From: Gracilaria domingensis
Lineage: Eukaryota; Rhodophyta; Florideophyceae; Gracilariales; Gracilariaceae
Reading direction: 5' to 3'
Length of the DNA: 64,000 nucleotides
NCBI GenBank assembly: GCA_022539475.1
Contig: VCMS01000041.1
Coordinates: 241,097 to 305,096, forward strand
Positions 62,784 to 64,000 of this stretch are shown here, one piece after another (position 1 is the first letter of the stretch; each line of letters begins with the position of its first letter). The translations under genes were made by a program, and so were the position numbers. The notes beneath the pieces were generated by a model. It was not told the DNA's origin. It was given only the letters and a program-made list of their open reading frames with translations, and did no database searches.

Positions 62784-63890
62784 GTGTTCCGATCTTGGGC
62801 TCAAAACCTCTTCTTCATGGAGACTAGGTCTGGTACTCGAAATAGGATCACTAAACGCAATACACGTAAGCGTGCAACCTTAAACTTTGAAAGTCCGATT
62901 CCAGTCGAGAAACTGATTCACACCGCTACAAGCGAAGCATCGAAGGCGAACGCAAGGAAGGCCGAACGTGTACTGCAGACTTATGCTCAACAAATCAAGG
63001 CTAATGATCCTCGTGAGGTAAGTGGCTCAAGCTCAGAGCTGATTATCAATTTAATTGCGCAGCATTGTAACTATGGACGAAATGACATGCTTGGATATGA
63101 CTCTGTGCTGGCGCTTTGTCAAGGGTTGCGCATCGTGTACTCGAATTATGGTCATCGCTCTTCATGGAACCCATCTCCTGGTTCCGGGAGTTTTGGGAAC
63201 CCTCTCATACAAAATGAGGACTTGAACCATTTTAGAAGAGCTTATAGGGTTACGTTGAGTCGCAGAGGAGATATAAAGATGCGCACAAGGCCTCTATCTG
63301 TTCATCTAGCCTGTGACTTGCAGAGCAATTTTGGTTTGGCAATGGTAAGGTTGTTAAGCCTACGGACGTTTGGTGCATACAATTATTGTGGTTGGCTTGA
63401 ACTTGGGACTGCGTATGATGAAGTTACCAAACTTTCTTACAAACATGTTTCAACTACCAGCAATACTATCACGCTCACTATACCGGTAGCGACTAAAAAC
63501 TGTACCAGGGAAAGAACCTATAACATTCAGGAGTGGTGTGGTAGTCTGTGGTTACGATATTCTATCATCATGGATCCTTTTGTTGCCATTTTGGTTTGGC
63601 TCTGTTTGCGTGGCCGTTTGAGGGATATCTCTTCTGCAACTTGAAAAACACGAATGCCGGGTGTATTTTGCAGTTATAACACACCATTTTCCGTCAAGAG
63701 CTTTACAGATCTATTACGAAGTAGGATTACAATCATATCGGTGTTGGTGAAGGAGATGCTTCGGCGTACTCCCGGCCCTTCTGTGAAGAGAGTGCCTGTA
63801 CAGTGTGGATACGTTCTATTGGGGATTATAAGGATGAGTTATCATTGGAATTGGTGAAATCGTCGCGACTTTGCGTCATGACCTTCAAAC
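62784..63890 (+). pseudogene. Decayed Crypton-like tyrosine recombinase
   Basis: The first frame (286 codons from 62784; ATG available at 62817) has the N-terminal core-binding layout of Crypton/phage-integrase recombinases: KAERVLQTYAQQI helix, DSVLALCQGLRIVYSNYG, then GNPLIQNEDLNHFRRAYRV and RGDIKMRTRPLSV, then LLSLRTFGAYNYCGWLELG and the strands LSYKHVSTTSNTITLTIPV. A TGA at 63642 interrupts; the same frame then gives FTDLLRSRITII, and a further shift gives SAYSRPF and RSIGDYKDELSLELV, which sit where HSxRxG and the terminal Tyr region (GDW.Sd..yL) are expected but are altered. Catalytic residues cannot all be found, so it is inactive. Family by layout, moderate. Confidence 0.55.
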
Positions 63891-64000
63891 TATGTGAGGG
63901 CTACAAGACGACTGTCAAACCAGGTCTACCTCGCTTAATGAGTCGAAGGTCGTTGAACCATGCCATTACGCCCCGCCGTACCGAAGAACAGATAGATGAA
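63891..64000. other. 3' flank of the Crypton-like remnant, truncated by window
   Basis: No frame or repeat recognised in the last 110 bases. Confidence 0.3.

Noticed and set aside
1-64000. A variant genetic code or general stop readthrough to explain the in-frame stops
   Set aside because: TAA, TAG and TGA all interrupt frames, together with frame shifts, while long genes such as gag-pol, the CACTA-like transposase and the epimerase have none and end normally.
1-64000. CRISPR arrays, bacterial operons or ribosome binding sites
   Set aside because: Gene content is eukaryotic; the short repeats at 47.5 and 60-62.6 kb lack the alternating unique spacers of CRISPR arrays.
1-64000. tRNA and rRNA genes
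   Set aside because: I looked for GGTTCRANYCC T-loop blocks paired with acceptor stems and found none I could support; a covariance-model scan would settle it.

Overview
This is eukaryotic nuclear DNA, dense in transposable elements and poor in introns. Typical eukaryotic genes are present: ribulose-phosphate 3-epimerase behind a TATA box, a TRM61-type tRNA methyltransferase, a C9orf85-type zinc-ribbon protein, a HAD phosphatase and several multi-spanning membrane proteins. They sit among a Ty3/Gypsy retrotransposon, CACTA-like (Plavaka type), PIF/Harbinger-like, pogo-like, MULE-like and Crypton-like sequences and a DUF7869 fragment. Compact, nearly intronless host genes in a sea of DNA transposons and Gypsy elements would suit a red alga, but that is an inference and no single gene proves it.

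Layout. 1-9.5 kb: end of a DUF7869 gene, a GC-rich stretch with few convincing genes, a zinc-finger ORF, then decayed MULE-like and pogo-like transposases and an LTR-like dispersed repeat. 10-12.4 kb: a coiled-coil gene, a triplicated 125-bp repeat and the epimerase gene. 12.7-21.5 kb: an unusual cluster. A ParB-like gene (minus strand) diverges from a DNA methyltransferase, a SET-domain gene and a coiled-coil gene (plus strand), across a promoter holding two near-perfect 80-bp GC-rich palindromes. 21.7-24.8 kb: an intact 1,028-residue CACTA/Plavaka-type transposase facing the cluster, followed by about 1 kb of hairpins. 26-31 kb: two PIF/Harbinger-like copies, one badly decayed and one with terminal inverted repeats but two in-frame stops. 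31.5-38.7 kb: a young Gypsy element with identical 155-bp LTRs and a 5-bp target duplication, carrying an antisense gene with a possible papain-fold peptidase. 38.9-46 kb: membrane-protein genes and the HAD phosphatase. 47.5-48.9 kb: a satellite with a higher-order period near 330 bp. 51-56 kb: a small membrane protein, a Q/A-rich protein, TRM61 and the zinc-ribbon gene. 57-64 kb: broken unknown genes, three arrays of a 12-bp palindrome and a decayed Crypton-like recombinase.

How the genes may work together. The most unusual group is 12.7-24.8 kb: a ParB/sulfiredoxin-fold protein, an N6/N4-type DNA methyltransferase, a SET lysine methyltransferase and a transposase. In bacteria and phages ParB-like domains are often linked to DPPY-type DNA methylases, so this looks like an acquired DNA-modification module joined to a chromatin-modifying enzyme. 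It may be cargo of a large DNA transposon. I could not find terminal repeats enclosing all of it. All three stop codons and several 1-nt shifts interrupt genes in this window, which points to decay (or sequence errors at homopolymers) and not to a variant genetic code.
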